Assembly: GCF_021030645.1 (NCBI RefSeq)
Contig: NZ_JACGCJ010000001.1
Location: 62,001-126,000, forward strand
Origin: Agrilactobacillus fermenti
GTDB taxonomy: Bacteria; Bacillota; Bacilli; Lactobacillales; Lactobacillaceae
Length of the DNA: 64,000 nt
Direction: 5' to 3'
Under the pieces are notes generated by a model. It did not search any database, was not told the DNA's origin, and saw nothing but the letters and a program-made list of their open reading frames with translations. Below are positions 61,930 to 64,000 of this stretch, piece after piece; positions within the stretch are counted from its first letter, which is position 1, and the number at the start of each line of letters is the position of its first letter. The translations under genes and the position numbers were made by a program.

Positions 61930-62544
61930 ATGAAACATTATATTGGAATCCCTGGAACCAATGCGACTGATTCAACTAATTTGAAACTTTTACAATATAT
62001 GCAACAGCACTATGCGGAGAAAGTGTCAATTGAGTTAGTCAATCTTGGCACGCTGCCGTTGTTCTACAAAACACCTGATCATAGTGTACCCGCCGAAGTA
62101 ACTGAGTTGGCTAAAAAAATCAGTGCGGCAGATGGTGTGATCATTGCCACCCCAGAGTATGATCATGCCGTGCCGGCAATGTTAAGTTCGGCCTTAGCTT
62201 GGCTGTCTTATTTTATTGAGCCACTAGCGGGTAAACCTGTGTTGATCATCGGGGCATCTTACGGGGCCTTGGGCACTTCCAGAGCTCAAGCACAATTGCG
62301 GCAAATTCTTGATTCACCTGAAGTACGTGCTTTTCTCATGCCAAATTCTGAATTTATGGTGGGCCATTCATTATCTGCCTTTGACGAACAGGGCAATTTG
62401 ACGAACCAAACTCTAGTCAAGCGTTTGGATGGTTTGATGCAAGACTTTGATATTTTTGTGGATATGACGAAAAAACTAACGCATACATTAGCACAACACC
62501 GTCAAGATGCAGCCAATGTTGACTGGGAACATACGGAAAATTAA
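61930..62544 (+). CDS. NADPH-dependent FMN reductase family protein
   Basis: A 204-residue flavodoxin-like reductase. It has the phosphate loop IPGTNATDSTNLKLLQYM, the ADGVIIATPEYDHAVPAMLS motif typical of the family (TPEYN variant) and GASYGALGTSRAQAQLRQIL. The ATG at 61930 is preferred, since the ATG at 61918 directly abuts the AAGAAGG ribosome site. It is about 45 percent similar by eye to the N-terminal half of the next protein, so the pair arose by duplication. Confidence 0.88.
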   Translation: MKHYIGIPGTNATDSTNLKLLQYMQQHYAEKVSIELVNLGTLPLFYKTPDHSVPAEVTELAKKISAADGVIIATPEYDHAVPAMLSSALAWLSYFIEPLAGKPVLIIGASYGALGTSRAQAQLRQILDSPEVRAFLMPNSEFMVGHSLSAFDEQGNLTNQTLVKRLDGLMQDFDIFVDMTKKLTHTLAQHRQDAANVDWEHTEN

Positions 62545-62556
62545 GAGGGGGCCACG

Positions 62557-63834
62557 ATGATGAAATTCGTTGGAATCGCTGGATCTATTGCTGAAGAATC
62601 ATATAATCGTAAACTATTAACTTACATTGCTAGCAAATACCAGGGTGTCGCTGACATTGAAATTTTAAGTATTGCTGATGTCCCAATGTTTGACCGGCAA
62701 AAAGACCAAACTCAAGGTGCGGCCATTCAATATTTAATTCATAAGATTGAAGCCGCTGACGGAGTTATTTTGGCAACACCTGAACATAACCACACTTTGG
62801 CACCGGCCATGAAAAATGTTATTGAATGGTTATCTTTTACTGCACATCCGTTGCAGGATAAGCCAGTATTGGTTGTGGGGGCTTCTTATAAAGATCAGGG
62901 GACTTCAAGAGCACAATTGAGTTTACGGCAGATTTTGGAATCACCTGGTGTGGGTGCTTTAGTCATGCCAATGGATGAGTTTTTGTTGGCTAATGCACGG
63001 ACGGCATTTGATGCACAAGGTAATTTGAAAGATCAAAACACCGTTCAATTTTTGACCAAAGTGATGCAGGAATTTGCTAAATGGGTCAAAGTATTGCGGG
63101 CCATGAAACATCCTGAGGCTGATGATGCTTGGCAGCAAGAAGACTTAACTGCCAGTCATCCTACTGAGACCACGGTTGATGTGCCAATGGAAGCCGATGA
63201 CTGGGTGGAGCAAGCTGCTGCTAAAACAAATGCGGTGGATGGGAAGACGTATGTCAAGTTGGACCGTGGCTTGTTAACGGTAGATCAGCTAAACTTATTC
63301 TTGAATTCAATGGCCCAAGAGTTGACCTATATGGATGAAAATGACCAATTCATCTATTACAATCATTTCTTAGATCGTGATGAGATGTTGGCACCACGTT
63401 ATCCGCATCAGGTAGGTGACCCTATGGCAGCCGTTCATCCAGATCGCGCCAAGGATCACGTTAAACAAGTGATCTGGGCATTACGCAATCGTCAATCTGA
63501 TTTGATTAAAATGGCAGTGCCTGGCAACAAAATTAATGAAAAATGGATCATGCATTACTACAAGGCAATGCGTGATGAAGCTGGTACCTTCAGAGGTATC
63601 AACGAATGGGTACTTGATATTTGGCCAATCGTTGCCGATTATCTGAAGCGAACCGGCCAAGCGCTTGTTAAAGTACCAGGTGCGCAGGCTGATACTGGCG
63701 GCAGTGCCTCAGTCAAAGATACTGGTGCTACAAGTGATACAACTGATGCCGGTGCCAGTGCGAGTGTGAAAGACGCTGAAACACCTGTAAATCCAGAACC
63801 AGATACTGGTGCTAGTGCTTCAGTCAAGGACTAG
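62557..63834 (+). CDS. NADPH-dependent FMN reductase fused to a PAS-like domain with repetitive tail
   Basis: A 425-residue fusion. Residues 1-190 are an FMN reductase domain (GIAGSIAEESYNRKLLTYIA, ADGVILATPEHNHTLAPAMK, GASYKDQGTSRAQLSLRQIL). A linker leads to a PAS-like region of the DUF438 C-terminal type (about 245-375: NSMAQELTYMDENDQFIYYN, then VHPDRAKDHVKQVIWALRNR and WIMHYYKAMRDEAGTFRGIN). The last 45 residues contain three copies of G-(G/A)-SASVKD separated by Thr/Asp/Pro-rich spacers, and the protein ends at the last copy. Likely senses or uses a redox ligand. GAGGGGG precedes the ATG; 12 bases from the preceding reductase. Confidence 0.85.
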   Translation: MMKFVGIAGSIAEESYNRKLLTYIASKYQGVADIEILSIADVPMFDRQKDQTQGAAIQYLIHKIEAADGVILATPEHNHTLAPAMKNVIEWLSFTAHPLQDKPVLVVGASYKDQGTSRAQLSLRQILESPGVGALVMPMDEFLLANARTAFDAQGNLKDQNTVQFLTKVMQEFAKWVKVLRAMKHPEADDAWQQEDLTASHPTETTVDVPMEADDWVEQAAAKTNAVDGKTYVKLDRGLLTVDQLNLFLNSMAQELTYMDENDQFIYYNHFLDRDEMLAPRYPHQVGDPMAAVHPDRAKDHVKQVIWALRNRQSDLIKMAVPGNKINEKWIMHYYKAMRDEAGTFRGINEWVLDIWPIVADYLKRTGQALVKVPGAQADTGGSASVKDTGATSDTTDAGASASVKDAETPVNPEPDTGASASVKD

Positions 63835-63839
63835 TAAAT

Positions 63840-63958
63840 GAGCAGTGTGACAAAAGGCGGTCAACGACTAAGCACTAACAAGAATCACGACAAATAGGGG
63901 TCTTTCCATTTGAGTGGTTTGGGGTTAGGTGAGGTCATTGCCTTTTGACACACGTTTA
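63840..63958. repeat. Interspersed hairpin repeat, copy E
   Basis: GTGACAAAAGGCGG at the left, CACTAACAAGAATCACGA and CATTTGAGTGGTTTGGGGTT inside, CCTTTTGACACACGTTTA at the right. It starts 5 bases after the fusion gene's stop. Confidence 0.88.
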
Positions 63959-63982
63959 AATCCAAAAAAGCGGAAATCAGAA

Positions 63983-64000
63983 ACAAAACGTTGGTTTTGT
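63983..64000. terminator. Start of the repeat-associated hairpin after copy E (cut by window end)
   Basis: ACAAAACGTTGGTTTTGT matches the conserved core seen at 20.95 and 38.92 kb. The left flank is present; the right flank is outside the window. Confidence 0.55.

Overview
The window looks like chromosome from a low-GC Gram-positive of the Lactobacillaceae. The reasons are the order pcrA-ligA-camS-gatCAB-dgkB-rlmCD, a thiolase/HMG-CoA reductase/HMG-CoA synthase cluster (mevalonate isoprenoid route), a WxL surface protein, a thiW gene under a TPP riboswitch, a T-box in front of brnQ, and families typical of lactobacilli (DUF4828, DUF3284, DUF3841). Species cannot be fixed from sequence reading alone.

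Layout. 1-10150: housekeeping operon on the plus strand (3' end of pcrA, ligA, camS, gatC, gatA, gatB, dgkB, a terminator, then a 23S rRNA uracil methyltransferase). 10150-19320: an AT-rich accessory island with about 770 bp of gene-poor leader holding a perfect 26-bp palindrome, a type III modification/restriction pair, a ParB-like gene broken by two in-frame TAA codons, an SNF2-like helicase and an IS3-type orfA remnant. 19339-24050: DUF3841 gene, an antitoxin remnant, then minus-strand membrane genes (TMEM175-like channel, SPFH + NfeD pair, APC permease, DUF4828). 24150-27452: Gfo/Idh/MocA oxidoreductase, DEAD-box helicase, orphan PTS IIA + DUF3284, tRNA-Arg(CCT). 27528-31072 (minus): Nudix hydrolase, T-box-controlled brnQ, M29 aminopeptidase. 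31472-41179: TetR regulator, mnaA, GtrA, flavodoxin, map, a large WxL protein, YihY/BrkB protein, galU. 41307-44928: mevalonate operon. 44990-45900: no convincing protein gene, but a CcpA-box-overlapped promoter, a long run of hairpins and a terminator, which together suggest a large structured RNA. 46002-49440: AbrB/PemK-type toxin-antitoxin pair, small membrane proteins, TPP riboswitch-thiW, secreted 3D-domain protein. 49584-57810: nucleoside deoxyribosyltransferase, second uracil methyltransferase, recX, mutY, YgaC/Ntdp, secreted nuclease, GNAT, AI-2E family transporter. 57877-63834: CNNM/CorC protein, prfC, and an ApbE + two flavin-reductase set, the last one fused to a PAS-like domain with a repetitive tail.

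An interspersed hairpin repeat of about 120 bp occurs only between genes (near 20.8, 34.5, 38.7-38.9, 55.5 and 63.9 kb, with fragments at 34.6 and 35.6 kb). Its arms are self-complementary and one copy keeps the outer stem with changed sequence. In several copies it is followed by a second, terminator-like hairpin with a conserved core.

The observations most worth follow-up are the structured RNA candidate at about 45.16-45.89 kb, the hairpin repeat family, the type III restriction island with its nonsense-split ParB-like gene, and the loss of iron-sulfur cysteines in both uracil methyltransferases. All family names come from motif recognition by eye. No database search, folding or composition calculation was run.
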